Positions 51,946-61,617 of a stretch of 64,000 bases of DNA are shown piece after piece. Every line of letters begins with the position of its first letter. Position 1 is the stretch's first letter. The notes under the pieces were generated by a model. The model made no database searches, was not told the origin of the DNA, and saw nothing but the letters and a program-made list of their open reading frames with translations. The position numbers were made by a program, and so were the translations under genes. Source of the DNA: Pedobacter cryotolerans (lineage in GTDB: Bacteria > Bacteroidota > Bacteroidia > Sphingobacteriales > Sphingobacteriaceae); assembly GCF_005116475.1 (NCBI RefSeq), contig NZ_SWBO01000001.1, forward strand, positions 62,001 through 126,000, in the 5' to 3' direction.

Positions 51946-53439
51946 TTAACTACCTGTTCTTTTTAGGCCCTGTTTTGCCTCATTTTCAATATAGTTTTCT
52001 TGCTCATGATTTTTCATTTCAATGGCTAAGTTATAACTAGATTTTGCTTTACCAGGGTTTCTTTTTGCCTCGTATATTTTACCCATTTGCACGGCAGATT
52101 TAGCCGCAAAATAGTATTTTAAATTTCTGCCTACATTAATTGCTTGCTGATAATTGATTAGCGCAGTATCATGCTTATCTAAATCTTCGTTAACTCTACC
52201 TAAGCGGTAAAAATATTCTGTTTTATCTTTTGCCGAAGTAAAGTTTTCAGCTTTGCTTTCACTTAAAACAGTCAAAGACTTAGTAAAATATCCACCATCA
52301 AATAATAGCCTAGCTTTTAACAAATTTTTGTTTGGTTTTGGTGCATTTGCTTCATTAATCGCTTGTTTATCCCTATCATGATAATTGCTACCTAAATTTT
52401 TTACTTTAACAATGTTGGCATTGTAGCTAGTATCATCACCTTTTAACAGAGATAGCCAACCTAGGTGCAAATAAGTATCTTTAACGTAGTTATTACCTTT
52501 GTTTGTTTGTAAAAACTTTTCGAAGTGACTAGTTGCTGTAAAATCTAATTTATTGAGCTTTGCAATCCCCATTAAATAATCTAAATATGGGAATGGTTGA
52601 TAATTTGAACCTGTTGGCCTATCGGATAATATTTTAATTGCCTGATCTGTATAACCATTTCTAGCACAAACATAGGCAAGTAAATAAGCTTTTAATAAAC
52701 TGCTATCGGCAATTCTGGCGGTGTATTTAATAGTCTTATTATAAGCTTGAGAACTTTTAGCCACATCAGACAATACATAAGCATAATTAAAAATTGCTTC
52801 CTCGTAAAAGGGTTCGTATGTAGATTTTGGTAGGTTTTCTGCTAAATTATTTAAAATATTTAATCCAGTTTGTAGGTTTCCTTTTAGGCCAAAAGTAGCT
52901 AAGGTAGATTTTAAAACACCATCTGGTAGTGCTCCCATTACTGCATTTATTAAACCTAAGCCAATACCATTTGGATGAAAACCAGGGAATTTTTTTGAAT
53001 TTTCTGTAAGTTGGCTATTTGCTTTACTAATTTCTCTGGCAGCAGCAAAATAAGCCCCGTATCTGCCTCTTATTAATGCCCATTGCAAATTGATTTGTGC
53101 CTGAGCATAAAGGTAATATGGAGAGGTTTTATCATCATCACTAATTTGATCTAATCGACTAGTTTTAGCCGCCTCTAATCTTTCAAACTCACTCTTACTT
53201 TCATTGGTAAGCAAATAATAATAATCTATATAATTCTCTAATAAGGGCACTATGGCGTTGGTGGGATGTGCTTTTTTCTCGGCCGCTATAATTTGGCGAG
53301 CTGTTGTTAATTTTAATTCAAAAATATTTTGATAGGCCTTTAAACAATTTGCATTAAAATCGAAATTGGCAGAACTGCTAAAAGAACAAACAATTAAAAT
53401 TATAAATAAGCCGTTAAATTTGAAAAATCGTTGAGACAT
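51946..53439 (-). CDS. Exported tetratricopeptide-repeat protein
   Basis: This 497-aa protein has an N-terminal hydrophobic signal-like segment (FIILIVCSFSSSANF) and helical pairs of TPR type, clearest at ~390-490 (TEYFYRLGRVNEDLDKHDTALINYQQAINVGRN, AAKSAVQMGKIYEAKRNPGKAKSSYNLAIEM). TPR proteins scaffold other proteins; this one is probably periplasmic. No partner is apparent. Confidence 0.8.
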   Translation of the reverse strand: MSQRFFKFNGLFIILIVCSFSSSANFDFNANCLKAYQNIFELKLTTARQIIAAEKKAHPTNAIVPLLENYIDYYYLLTNESKSEFERLEAAKTSRLDQISDDDKTSPYYLYAQAQINLQWALIRGRYGAYFAAAREISKANSQLTENSKKFPGFHPNGIGLGLINAVMGALPDGVLKSTLATFGLKGNLQTGLNILNNLAENLPKSTYEPFYEEAIFNYAYVLSDVAKSSQAYNKTIKYTARIADSSLLKAYLLAYVCARNGYTDQAIKILSDRPTGSNYQPFPYLDYLMGIAKLNKLDFTATSHFEKFLQTNKGNNYVKDTYLHLGWLSLLKGDDTSYNANIVKVKNLGSNYHDRDKQAINEANAPKPNKNLLKARLLFDGGYFTKSLTVLSESKAENFTSAKDKTEYFYRLGRVNEDLDKHDTALINYQQAINVGRNLKYYFAAKSAVQMGKIYEAKRNPGKAKSSYNLAIEMKNHEQENYIENEAKQGLKRTGS

Positions 53440-53566
53440 TTATTTGTTTTGTCTGGTTTAAAATTTGAAGTTACTAATTTATCACAACGATAAAAATAGG
53501 TTATTGTTTTAGTAGAATGAGGAGCAATTAAAAGCCCTTGTCATCTTTTAATTCACAAAATCATTT

Positions 53567-53597
53567 TAAAAAAAAAGGCCAGATTTTCATCTAGCCT
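53567..53597 (-). terminator. Terminator of the Nif3/zinc-ribbon operon (minus strand)
   Basis: On the minus strand AGGCTAGAT and ATCTGGCCT pair around GAAA, with one G-U pair, then a run of nine or more T's. Confidence 0.85.
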
Positions 53598-53621
53598 AAT
53601 CTTTATATTTGGTTTTGGTTT

Positions 53622-54365
53622 TTATGCTTCTGCTAATTCTTGCGTTAATGCTTCATCAACTAAAATTCTACCACAGTGCTCGCAAACAATAACTTTTTTA
53701 CGCTGACGGATATCTAATTGACGTTGAGGTGGAATTTGGTTAAAACAACCTGAACATGAATCTCTATCGATAGTAACAACCGCTAATCCATTTACTGCAT
53801 TACCTCTTAATCTGTTGTAAGCAACCAATAAACGATCTTCGATAGTTGTTTGAGCTTTATCTGCTTTTTTAACTAAAGCTTGCTCTTCTTTTTCAGTTTC
53901 TGAAGTAATTGTAGCTAATTCGTTTTTCTTAATTTCTAAATCACCTTTTCTAGCTTCAATATTTGCTAAAGCCTGATCATAAATTTCAGTTTTAGAAGCG
54001 ATTTCGAAACCATGCTCTTTAATTTTCTTCTCAGAAACCTGAATATCTAAATTCTGAATCTCAACTTCCTTAGTTAAAGCATCGTATTCACGGTTATTTT
54101 TAACGTCTTCTAGTTGTTTCTCGTATTTTTTAATTAAAGCTTGAGATTCTTTAATCATATTTTTACGGTTTACAACAGCGTCTTCAGTATCGTCTAATTC
54201 AGCTTTAATTTTTTGTATACGCGTTTCCAATCCTGCAACTTCATCCTCTAAATCAGCTACTTCCATTGGTAACTCACCACGTACTTGGCGAATTTTATCA
54301 ATCTTAGTGTGTATGTTTTGTAATTCGTATAAAGCTTTTAGCTTTTGCTCTACTGTTTGTTCCAT
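53622..54365 (-). CDS. C4-type zinc-ribbon coiled-coil protein
   Basis: This 247-aa protein has a long coiled coil over residues ~10-190 and a C-terminal zinc ribbon, CSGCFNQIPPQ and CEHCGRIL. It belongs to the CT398/zf-RING_7 family. Its start overlaps the Nif3 stop by one base, and this pairing of the two genes is conserved in many bacteria. Its function is uncertain; nucleic-acid or secretion-complex binding has been proposed for relatives. Confidence 0.9.
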   Translation of the reverse strand: MEQTVEQKLKALYELQNIHTKIDKIRQVRGELPMEVADLEDEVAGLETRIQKIKAELDDTEDAVVNRKNMIKESQALIKKYEKQLEDVKNNREYDALTKEVEIQNLDIQVSEKKIKEHGFEIASKTEIYDQALANIEARKGDLEIKKNELATITSETEKEEQALVKKADKAQTTIEDRLLVAYNRLRGNAVNGLAVVTIDRDSCSGCFNQIPPQRQLDIRQRKKVIVCEHCGRILVDEALTQELAEA

Positions 54366-55462
54366 TAAATATAATAATTGATGGGGTTTGTATTATGCTC
54401 CGTTAAACGGATTGCAAAGTTAGGAAATTTTTCTTGAATATTATCTATCAACAAATTAGATGTAAATTGTTCACTTTCATAATGTCCAATATCACAGATG
54501 ATCAATTTATTTTCTGCATCAAAAAATTCATGATATTTAAAATCGGCAGTGATAAAAGCGTCAGCACCAGCAGCAATAGCGTCTTTTAATAAAAAACTAC
54601 CAGAGCCACCGCAAACGGCAACTTTTTTAATTTTCTTTTGTAATAAAGCAGTGTGTCTAATTACTTTTGTTTGCATTTTTTCTTTCACATTGTGAAGAAA
54701 TTCATTTACCTCCATTTCTTGTGGCAGCCAACCCACCATGCCTGCACCAACATTTTCTAGTTTATTTGCTAACGGATAAATATCATAAGCAACTTCTTCA
54801 TAAGGATGATTTTCTAACAAAGCCAACAAAATTTTTCGCTCATCTTGAACTTTAAAAATGGTTTCTATCCTTACTTCTGCTTCCTGATGTTGCAAGCCAA
54901 TTTCGCCAACATAAGGGTTTGCGCCATCACCTCCTTTAAAAGTTCCTGTTCCGTTTAAATTAAAACTGCAGTCGCTATAATTGCCAATATGCCCTGCTCC
55001 AGCGGTAAACAACGCATTTCTCAATTCATCTGCTTGTGCTGTCGGACAAAAAGTGACCAACTTTTTTAACAGATTATTTTTAGGCGCAAGAATTTTTGCA
55101 TTTACAATTCCCAATCGCTTACAAATTTCGGCACTTACGCCATGCGCTACATGATCTAAATTAGTATGTATGGCATATAATGCGATGTTATTTTTTATCG
55201 CTTTTAGCACAACACGTTCTACATAAGTTTTACCATTAAACTTTTTTAAGCCTTTAAATACAATCGGATGATGCGTGATAATCAAATTACAGTTTTTCGC
55301 AATCGCTTCATCTATAATTTGCTCGGTACAGTCTAGCGCTACCAAAGCAGCATGAATTTCATCGTTGGTATTGCCTACAATTAAGCCCGAATTATCATAA
55401 TCCTCTTGGTAATTTAACGGGGCGATGGCTTCTAAAAAGTTGGTAATTTCTGCTAACTTCAT
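54365..55462 (-). CDS. Nif3-like dinuclear metal-centre protein
   Basis: This 365-aa protein has the Nif3 signatures NYQEDYDNSGLIVGN, LIITHHPIVFKGLKKF, IHTNLDHVAHGV, a central PII-like insertion (~130-230) and the C-terminal ADAFITADFKYHEFFDA and ICDIGHYESEQFT, whose His, Asp and Glu residues would bind two metals. Related proteins (YbgI) form hexamers. An enzymatic role such as GTP cyclohydrolase-like activity is debated. It is the first gene of a pair with the zinc-ribbon gene. Confidence 0.92.
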   Translation of the reverse strand: MKLAEITNFLEAIAPLNYQEDYDNSGLIVGNTNDEIHAALVALDCTEQIIDEAIAKNCNLIITHHPIVFKGLKKFNGKTYVERVVLKAIKNNIALYAIHTNLDHVAHGVSAEICKRLGIVNAKILAPKNNLLKKLVTFCPTAQADELRNALFTAGAGHIGNYSDCSFNLNGTGTFKGGDGANPYVGEIGLQHQEAEVRIETIFKVQDERKILLALLENHPYEEVAYDIYPLANKLENVGAGMVGWLPQEMEVNEFLHNVKEKMQTKVIRHTALLQKKIKKVAVCGGSGSFLLKDAIAAGADAFITADFKYHEFFDAENKLIICDIGHYESEQFTSNLLIDNIQEKFPNFAIRLTEHNTNPINYYI

Positions 55463-55557
55463 GGTATAAAAATAACAAATCCTTATCCGTTTTTACACTG
55501 ATAAGGATAATATTTTTAAAAGTCCTACCGCCGCGGCGGCGAGGATTTAGGTGGGGG

Positions 55558-55920
55558 CTAATTAAAGTTTCCCATTCTTACCATTTGTAAACTTTCAAAA
55601 ACCATTTTTTGGTTGTGTTCAAAAGCCAATTCTTTATGGTTAATGATATCTACAATCGATCCGATAAAACATAAACCAGCGGTTAATAAATACAAAATAC
55701 CCATTCCTATTTGACCAATAATAAAACGCTGTATACCTGGAACTAAAAATAGACCGATTACACAGAACAATAACATATCACTTGGATTTTTTCTTTTACC
55801 AGAATAAATCATTAAAAATGTACGCACTTGTTGCTCGGTTAAACCGTTAGTTGCAGTTTGTAAATAGCTATATTCTTGTGGGGTAATGCCTGGCAATGCC
55901 ATAAATTGTGAATCAAACAT
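55558..55920 (-). CDS. TM2-domain membrane protein
   Basis: This 120-aa protein has two membrane helices joined by a short turn (MLLFCVIGLFLVPGIQRFIIGQIGMGILYLLTAGLCFIGSIVDI), the TM2 pattern. The N-terminal ~50 residues (GITPQEYSYLQTATNGLTEQQVRTFLMIYSGKRKNP) are a small cytoplasmic helical part. It follows the DUF2752 gene by 2 nt, so the two are an operon. Confidence 0.88.
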   Translation of the reverse strand: MFDSQFMALPGITPQEYSYLQTATNGLTEQQVRTFLMIYSGKRKNPSDMLLFCVIGLFLVPGIQRFIIGQIGMGILYLLTAGLCFIGSIVDIINHKELAFEHNQKMVFESLQMVRMGNFN

Positions 55921-55922
55921 GA

Positions 55923-56228
55923 TCAGTCCTCCTTGTATTTTAAGTTAATGTTTTTGTTAAATAATTGTTTTGTTAATTCGTAAATGCGGTAGCCTATTAA
56001 TATTAGTGCTGGTATACCAAACCAATGTTGCTTAAAGCTTGCAGTTACATCTCCGTTAAACAGTGCAGTAATTGATCTTCCTAAACCACATCCTGGGCAC
56101 CAATCAAATCCTAAGTTAGCTAGCGGACAAAGGGTAAAGTGATGTTCATGAGGGTTTGCTGTTGCCAACAACACTAAAGCTAAAACCCAGAAGGTTAATT
56201 CTATCGGAAAGCTTTTAATGTTCTTCAT
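55923..56228 (-). CDS. DUF2752 membrane protein
   Basis: This 101-aa protein has two membrane helices and the family motif CPGCGLGRSITALFNGDVTASF between them. The paired cysteines suggest metal or redox binding, but no function is established for DUF2752. It is upstream partner of the TM2 gene, a common pairing. Confidence 0.88.
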   Translation of the reverse strand: MKNIKSFPIELTFWVLALVLLATANPHEHHFTLCPLANLGFDWCPGCGLGRSITALFNGDVTASFKQHWFGIPALILIGYRIYELTKQLFNKNINLKYKED

Positions 56229-56337
56229 GTTTTACGTTGTATTTGTTAATTAGAAACAATGATAAGTTTTTTGTTACGGCAAATATAGCGTACTCGACAA
56301 ACTGAAAAAATATATCGACAAACTCGGTTTTGGTAAA

Positions 56338-56367
56338 GATGTGAGAAGTTAGATATGAGATTTGAGT
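56338..56367. repeat. Family D simple repeat
   Basis: GATGTGAGAAGTTAGATATG then AGATTTGAG, like the repeats at 6511 and 11422. Confidence 0.6.
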
Positions 56368-56371
56368 TAGT

Positions 56372-56444
56372 TTGTCATTCTGAGCCGGCGAAGAATCCCT
56401 AAATTGATTTGGCTTTGGAGATTCTTCCTTCGTCATAATGACAA
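56372..56444. repeat. Dispersed palindromic repeat, family A
   Basis: TTGTCATTCTGAGC opens and CATAATGACAA closes; inner GAAGAATC and GATTCTTC arms are perfect inverse. Confidence 0.85.
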
Positions 56445-56508
56445 AGTCGGTTATTTCAGTTGATTTTATGCACCATACAAACCCCAAAAATAGAATGCTG
56501 TTTTTGCC

Positions 56509-56580
56509 CTTTAGCCCCGGTTGTAGCGAACACGAAGCTGAGGCACGAAGCAAGTAAAACGGAAAACGGGAGTGCGCTTT
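56509..56580. repeat. Family E element, copy 4 (reduced)
   Basis: Borders TTTAGCCCCGGTTGTAGCGA and ACGGAAAACGGGAGTG fit the pattern of copies 1 and 3, but only a short GAAGC-rich segment is left between them. The remaining parts of the 56229-56709 gap are the family A and D repeats, with no gene. Confidence 0.5.
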
Positions 56581-56610
56581 ATTTTTTGCACTAATCTTGC
56601 GCTTTCAAAA

Positions 56611-56690
56611 AAGATGTGAGAGCTTAGATATGAGATTTGAGAAACTTATATATCTCTATTTTGTCTCATTTCTCACATCTAATAACAAAT
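56611..56690. repeat. Family D repeat with inverted arms before mfd
   Basis: AGATGTGAGAGCTTAGATAT and later TCTCATTTCTCACATCT face each other, giving a hairpin-like pair (GATGTGAGA...TCTCACATC) upstream of the mfd start. Confidence 0.65.
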
Positions 56691-56709
56691 CTTTATTTAC
56701 CTTTACATA

Positions 56710-59700
56710 GTGAACATTCGCGACCTGATTAACAGATACAAAACAGACGAGCGTGTTGTTGCGACAGCAAAATCGTTAAACAAGGGAAAGGGCAGTAAAA
56801 CCCAATTAAAGGGATTGGTGGGTTCTGCCGATGCTGTAATAGCCATAACAACTTACTTTTTACTGCATAAACCACAGCTTTTTATTTTACCTAATAGGGA
56901 AGAAGCATCTTACTTTCTTTCAGATTTGGAAGGAATTTTAGATAAAGAGGTGCTGTTTTTTCCATCCTCATTTAGAAAAGCTTTTGAGTTTACCCAAATA
57001 GATACAGCTAATGTTTTGGCAAGAGCCGAAGTATTAAATGAGCTGAACCATCAATCTGAATACGGAAAAATTGTAGTTACCTACCCCGAAGCTTTGGCCG
57101 AAAAGGTAATTGACCGTTCGGTTTTAGAGAAAAATACTTTAGAAATCAGTCTTGGTGCAACTTTAGGCATCGATTTTATCAATGAGTTTTTGTTTGAATA
57201 TGATTTCGAGAGATCGGCTTTTGTATACGAACCTGGTCAATTTTCTATTCGTGGTGGTATTGTAGATATATTTTCATTCTCACATGAATTACCATACCGA
57301 ATTGAGTTTTTTGGCGATACTGTAGAAAGCATCAGAACTTTTGAAATAGAGAGCCAGCTTTCGGTTGATGAGGTGAAAACCTTAACTATTGTACCCAATG
57401 TACAAGCCAAATTTTTAACCGAAAACAACATTAGCCTGTTAGATTACATTGAAAAAGACACGCAACTTTGGTTTAAAGATGTAGAATATACCATCGATAT
57501 TGTAAAAGGTGGCTATAAGAAAGCGGTTGAACTTTGGAAAGCCTTGGGCATAGCAGAAAAGCAACAAAACCCAAATTGGTTAGATCCGAAATTTTCTTTT
57601 ACCGATGAAAAAATGCTGTCTGATTTATTTCAGGATTTTGCCTTGGTAGAGTTTGGCAAGCAGTTTTTTTATCAAACTGACGATGTAATTCAATTTGAAA
57701 CCAAGCCGCAGCCATCTTTCAATAAAGATTTCGATTTACTGATTAAGAACTTAAAAGAGAACGAAAGTCAACATATTCATAATTTCATTTTCACTAATTC
57801 TACCAAACAAACCGAACGTTTGTATGCGATATTAGATGACATTGATAAAACTGCAAAGTTTACGCCCGTTAATATTCCGCTTCGCGAAGGTTTTTTAGAT
57901 GCTCAACAAAAGGTAGCTTTTTATACCGATCATCAAATATTTGATCGTTTTTATAAATATCAATTAAAGAAAGGTTATCAACGCAGTCAAGCGATAACGC
58001 TTAAAGATTTACGTGAATTAAAGCCCGGCGATTTTGTAACCCACATTGACCACGGAATTGGAAAATATGCAGGTTTAGAAAAGGTAGAAGTAAACGGAAA
58101 AACACAAGAAATGATCCGTTTGGTTTATGCCGATAACGATTTGTTGTATGTGAACATCAACTCCCTAAATCGCATTGCGAAGTTTAGTGGAAAAGATGGT
58201 ACACAACCCAAAATGAATAAATTGGGTACCGAAGCTTGGGACAAACTCAAAAAGACCACAAAAAAAAAAGTTAAAGACATTGCCCGAGACTTAATTAAGC
58301 TTTATGCAATGCGTAAGGCGCAAGTGGGTACTGCTTTTGCGTCTGATGGTTATTTAGAAACTGAATTGGAAGCTTCATTTATTTACGAAGATACCCCAGA
58401 CCAAGTTAAGGCAACGGCCGATGTAAAAAAAGACATGGAAGCGCCACACCCAATGGATAGATTGGTTTGTGGAGATGTTGGTTTTGGCAAAACGGAAATT
58501 GCTATTCGTGCGGCTTTTAAAGCGGTAGCTAACGGAAAGCAAGCGGCAATACTTGTACCAACAACTATTTTGGCACTTCAGCATTTTAAAACCTTTTCAT
58601 CGCGTTTAAAAGAGTTTCCTTGTACCGTAGATTATATCAATCGATTTAAAACTAGCAAACAAATTAAAGATACTTTAGAGCGTGTAGCCCAAGGCAAAGT
58701 TGATATTGTAATTGGTACGCATCGTTTGTTAAGTAAAGATGTTAAGTTTAAAGACTTAGGCATCATGATTATTGATGAAGAACAAAAGTTTGGTGTTGCA
58801 GCAAAAGAGAAACTAAAACTAATTCGCGTTAATGTTGATACTTTAACACTTACCGCCACCCCAATTCCACGAACGCTGCATTTCTCTTTAATGGGTGCCA
58901 GAGATTTATCTATCATGAGCACACCGCCACCAAATAGGCAAGCGGTTAATACAGAATTACATGTTTTTAATGATAAATTAATTCAAGAAGCAGTACAGTT
59001 TGAGTTAGATAGAGGAGGTCAGGTTTTCTTTATCCACAACCGTGTAAATGATTTACCACAGCTCGGCGGATTGATACAGAAATTGGTTCCAAAAGCAAGA
59101 ATTGGTATTGCACACGGGCAGTTAGATGGCGACCAGTTAGAAGATGTAATGCTTGATTTCATTAACGGTGAAAAGGATGTTTTGGTGGCTACCACTATCA
59201 TTGAAGCTGGTTTGGATATTCCAAACGCAAATACGATTATCATTAACCATGCGCACATGTTTGGTTTAAGCGATTTGCACCAAATGCGTGGCAGGGTTGG
59301 GCGCTCTAATAAAAAAGCATTTTGTTATTTGTTGAGTTTGCCTTTATCAACCTTAACTAACGAAGCCAGAAAAAGACTAAGCGCCATTGAAGAATTTTCT
59401 GATTTGGGCAGCGGTTTTAACATCGCTATGCGTGATTTGGATATACGTGGAAGTGGAAATTTACTCGGCGGCGAGCAAAGTGGTTTTATTGCCGAAATTG
59501 GCTTTGAGATGTATAATAAAATTTTGGATGAGGCCATACAGGAATTAAAGGATGCGGAGTTTAAAGATTTATTTAAAGACGAACCTGAACGGGCTTTCGT
59601 AAACTTTACACAAGTTGACACTGATGTAGAATTGCATATTCCAGATGACTACGTTACTAGCATCACAGAGCGATATAATTTATACACCGAGCTTTCTAAG

Positions 59701-60045
59701 CTAGAAAACGAAACTCAATTAGCGGATTTCGAGAAAGAATTAAAAGATAGATTTGGGCCAGTACCACAACCGGTAAAAGCCATGTTAAAGGTTTTAAGAT
59801 TGCAATGGGTGGGTAAACGATTAGGTTTTGAAAAATTGAGTTTTAAAAAGAATATTCTTCGTGGTTATTTCATTAGCGATAAACAATCGAGGTTTTTCGA
59901 TTCTGAGATTTTTAACAAGATTTTGGCTTTTGCGCAACTGCACCCACGTTTGTGTAATTTAAAAGAAGTAAAAGATAGTTTACGGATTTCTTTTGATAAC
60001 ATTGCAAACGTTGATGAAGCGATTGAGATGTTGGAATTGATATAA
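56710..60045 (+). CDS. mfd: Transcription-repair coupling factor
   Basis: Mfd removes stalled RNA polymerase and recruits UvrA. The 1111-aa protein has an N-terminal UvrB-like part (~1-330), the RNA-polymerase-binding RID (PGDFVTHIDHGIGKYAGLEKVEVNG), a RecG-like translocase (GDVGFGKTEIAIRAAFKA, IIDEEQKFGV, TATPIPRTLHFSLMG, DLDIRGSGNLLGGEQSG) and the C-terminal TRCF domain. The start appears to be GTG 56710. Length is normal for the family. It stands alone. Confidence 0.95.
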   Translation: MNIRDLINRYKTDERVVATAKSLNKGKGSKTQLKGLVGSADAVIAITTYFLLHKPQLFILPNREEASYFLSDLEGILDKEVLFFPSSFRKAFEFTQIDTANVLARAEVLNELNHQSEYGKIVVTYPEALAEKVIDRSVLEKNTLEISLGATLGIDFINEFLFEYDFERSAFVYEPGQFSIRGGIVDIFSFSHELPYRIEFFGDTVESIRTFEIESQLSVDEVKTLTIVPNVQAKFLTENNISLLDYIEKDTQLWFKDVEYTIDIVKGGYKKAVELWKALGIAEKQQNPNWLDPKFSFTDEKMLSDLFQDFALVEFGKQFFYQTDDVIQFETKPQPSFNKDFDLLIKNLKENESQHIHNFIFTNSTKQTERLYAILDDIDKTAKFTPVNIPLREGFLDAQQKVAFYTDHQIFDRFYKYQLKKGYQRSQAITLKDLRELKPGDFVTHIDHGIGKYAGLEKVEVNGKTQEMIRLVYADNDLLYVNINSLNRIAKFSGKDGTQPKMNKLGTEAWDKLKKTTKKKVKDIARDLIKLYAMRKAQVGTAFASDGYLETELEASFIYEDTPDQVKATADVKKDMEAPHPMDRLVCGDVGFGKTEIAIRAAFKAVANGKQAAILVPTTILALQHFKTFSSRLKEFPCTVDYINRFKTSKQIKDTLERVAQGKVDIVIGTHRLLSKDVKFKDLGIMIIDEEQKFGVAAKEKLKLIRVNVDTLTLTATPIPRTLHFSLMGARDLSIMSTPPPNRQAVNTELHVFNDKLIQEAVQFELDRGGQVFFIHNRVNDLPQLGGLIQKLVPKARIGIAHGQLDGDQLEDVMLDFINGEKDVLVATTIIEAGLDIPNANTIIINHAHMFGLSDLHQMRGRVGRSNKKAFCYLLSLPLSTLTNEARKRLSAIEEFSDLGSGFNIAMRDLDIRGSGNLLGGEQSGFIAEIGFEMYNKILDEAIQELKDAEFKDLFKDEPERAFVNFTQVDTDVELHIPDDYVTSITERYNLYTELSKLENETQLADFEKELKDRFGPVPQPVKAMLKVLRLQWVGKRLGFEKLSFKKNILRGYFISDKQSRFFDSEIFNKILAFAQLHPRLCNLKEVKDSLRISFDNIANVDEAIEMLELI

Positions 60046-60048
60046 AAT

Positions 60049-60128
60049 GTTAATTCGGTCAGTTAACTGACTGAATTAACGTTAATTTAGTCAGTCAATT
60101 CATCAAATTAACGTTAATTTGGTCAATT
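60049..60128. repeat. 32-bp tandem palindromic repeat after mfd
   Basis: GTTAATTCGGTCAGTT (60049), GTTAATTTAGTCAGTC (60081) and GTTAATTTGGTCAATT (60113) recur every 32 bp. The first unit is a 32-bp palindrome with one mismatch (60049-60080), the second has 8-bp arms and the third is half a unit. It may act as the mfd terminator or as a protein-binding array. Confidence 0.8.
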
Positions 60129-60166
60129 ATTTTGCAACTTATGTTGCAAAACACTATCTTTAGTTG

Positions 60167-61297
60167 ATGGAAATTGTAATTAAACGACATTTAGAAGCTG
60201 TTTTAAGAAACAATATTGGCAAAAATAAAGTCCTGCTAATTTTTGGAACACGAAGAGTTGGGAAAACTTGGCTAATTGAAGACCTTTTAAATAATGATAA
60301 TAGAGCCAAATTATTACTTAATGGAGAAGACCAAGATGTACAAGCTTTATTAGCAAATAGAAGCAAGGCTAACTATGCAAGGGTTTTGGGTGATACAACT
60401 CTTCTGGCAATAGATGAGGCTCAAGCAATTCCAGAAATTGGGAAGGTTTTAAAACTAATGATTGACTCGTTTAAACAACTCACAATTATTGCTTCTGGTT
60501 CATCTGCTTTCGATCTTTCTAACCAAACTGGCGAACCACTTACCGGAAGAAGTTTAACCTACAACCTATTTCCAATTGCACAGTTAGAGCTGAACGAAAA
60601 TCTTTTACAAACTAAACAAAATTTAGAGGAAAGATTAATTTTTGGCTCTTATCCTGAAGTTTTTAAAATACCAACACTTAAAGAAAAAACCATCTATTTA
60701 AATGAATTAGTTCGATCTTACTTATTAAAGGATGTTTTAATTTACGAGCAGGTTCAAAATGCTGCAAAGTTATTAGAACTCTTAAAATTAATTGCCTTTC
60801 AGGTTGGTTCAGAAGTTTCTACAGATGAACTTTCTAAAACGTTATCTATAAGTAAAAATACTATTGTTAGATATATGGATTTGCTAAGCAAGGTATTTAT
60901 TATTTATAAAGTGGGTGGCTATAGCAGTAATTTGCGCAAAGAAGTAACAAAATCATCAAAATGGTATTTTTATGATAATGGTATTAGAAATGCATTAATT
61001 AACGATTTTAGATTACTTGCCTTAAGAAATGACCATGGTTTGCTTTGGGAAAATTATTGTTTAGCAGAGCGGATAAAAAGAAACCACTATTTACAAAACA
61101 ATGCTCAATACTATTTTTGGCGCACTTACGACCAACAAGAAATAGACTTGGTAGAAGAAACAAATGGTAATTTATTAGCGATTGATTTTAAATATGGGAA
61201 AGGGAAAAAGAAAGTTCCAACATTCTTTGCGAAAAATTATCCAAACATACCATTTGATATTATAAACACCGAAAACTACTTAGATTTTATCTTGTAA
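60167..61297 (+). CDS. AAA ATPase with DUF4143 domain
   Basis: This 376-aa protein has Walker A FGTRRVGKT, Walker B LLAIDEAQ, a sensor region IIASGSSAFDLSNQ and the C-terminal DUF4143 part (WYFYDNGIRNALINDFRLLALRNDHGLLWENYCLAERIKR and DQQEIDLVEE, with a nuclease-like DxE). Proteins of this family are often gained horizontally and of unknown role. I choose ATG 60167; a TTG just before it is also in frame. It is coupled with the DUF3820 gene (TAATG). Confidence 0.88.
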   Translation: MEIVIKRHLEAVLRNNIGKNKVLLIFGTRRVGKTWLIEDLLNNDNRAKLLLNGEDQDVQALLANRSKANYARVLGDTTLLAIDEAQAIPEIGKVLKLMIDSFKQLTIIASGSSAFDLSNQTGEPLTGRSLTYNLFPIAQLELNENLLQTKQNLEERLIFGSYPEVFKIPTLKEKTIYLNELVRSYLLKDVLIYEQVQNAAKLLELLKLIAFQVGSEVSTDELSKTLSISKNTIVRYMDLLSKVFIIYKVGGYSSNLRKEVTKSSKWYFYDNGIRNALINDFRLLALRNDHGLLWENYCLAERIKRNHYLQNNAQYYFWRTYDQQEIDLVEETNGNLLAIDFKYGKGKKKVPTFFAKNYPNIPFDIINTENYLDFIL

Positions 61298-61512
61298 TGC
61301 TAGATCCAAACTTACTGCTCGAATTGGTTAAAATGAAAATGCCTTATGGAAAGTACAAGGGATGGATGCTTTGTTCGTTGCCAGAGCCGTACTTGGTATG
61401 GTATCATAGCAAAGGTTTTCCAGCTGGGAAGTTAGGCGGCTTATTAGCCACCATGTACGAAATTAAGGCAAATGGGTTGGAGTATTTACTAGAGCCTCTT
61501 AAGAAGATGTAA
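61297..61512 (+). CDS. DUF3820-family small protein
   Basis: This 71-aa protein, with MPYGKYKGWMLCSLPEPYLVWYHSKGFPAGKLGGLL, matches the DUF3820 pattern (MPFGKYKG...LP..YL.W). Family members resemble putative quorum-sensing-regulated or nuclease-associated proteins, with no fixed role. Its start overlaps the ATPase stop by one base. Confidence 0.88.
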   Translation: MLDPNLLLELVKMKMPYGKYKGWMLCSLPEPYLVWYHSKGFPAGKLGGLLATMYEIKANGLEYLLEPLKKM

Positions 61513-61524
61513 AAATAAAAAACT

Positions 61525-61604
61525 GTCATTGCGAGAAGGTTTTTTCAGCAGACGAAGCAATCTTTCTAGCGGGATAGATTGCTTCGTCGTTCCTCCGCAA
61601 TGAC
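61525..61604. repeat. Dispersed palindromic repeat, family A
   Basis: GTCATTGCGAG opens, CGCAATGAC closes, and inner GACGAAGCAATCT / AGATTGCTTCGTC is a perfect 13-bp pair. Confidence 0.9.
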
Positions 61605-61617
61605 GAGAAAATATAAA

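Noticed and set aside
56215..56553. 112-residue minus-strand open frame
   Set aside because: It translates family A and D repeats and overlaps the DUF2752 start.
60049..60128. 32-bp periodic repeats considered as a CRISPR array
   Set aside because: The period itself is the repeat, there are no spacers, and the unit is a palindrome.
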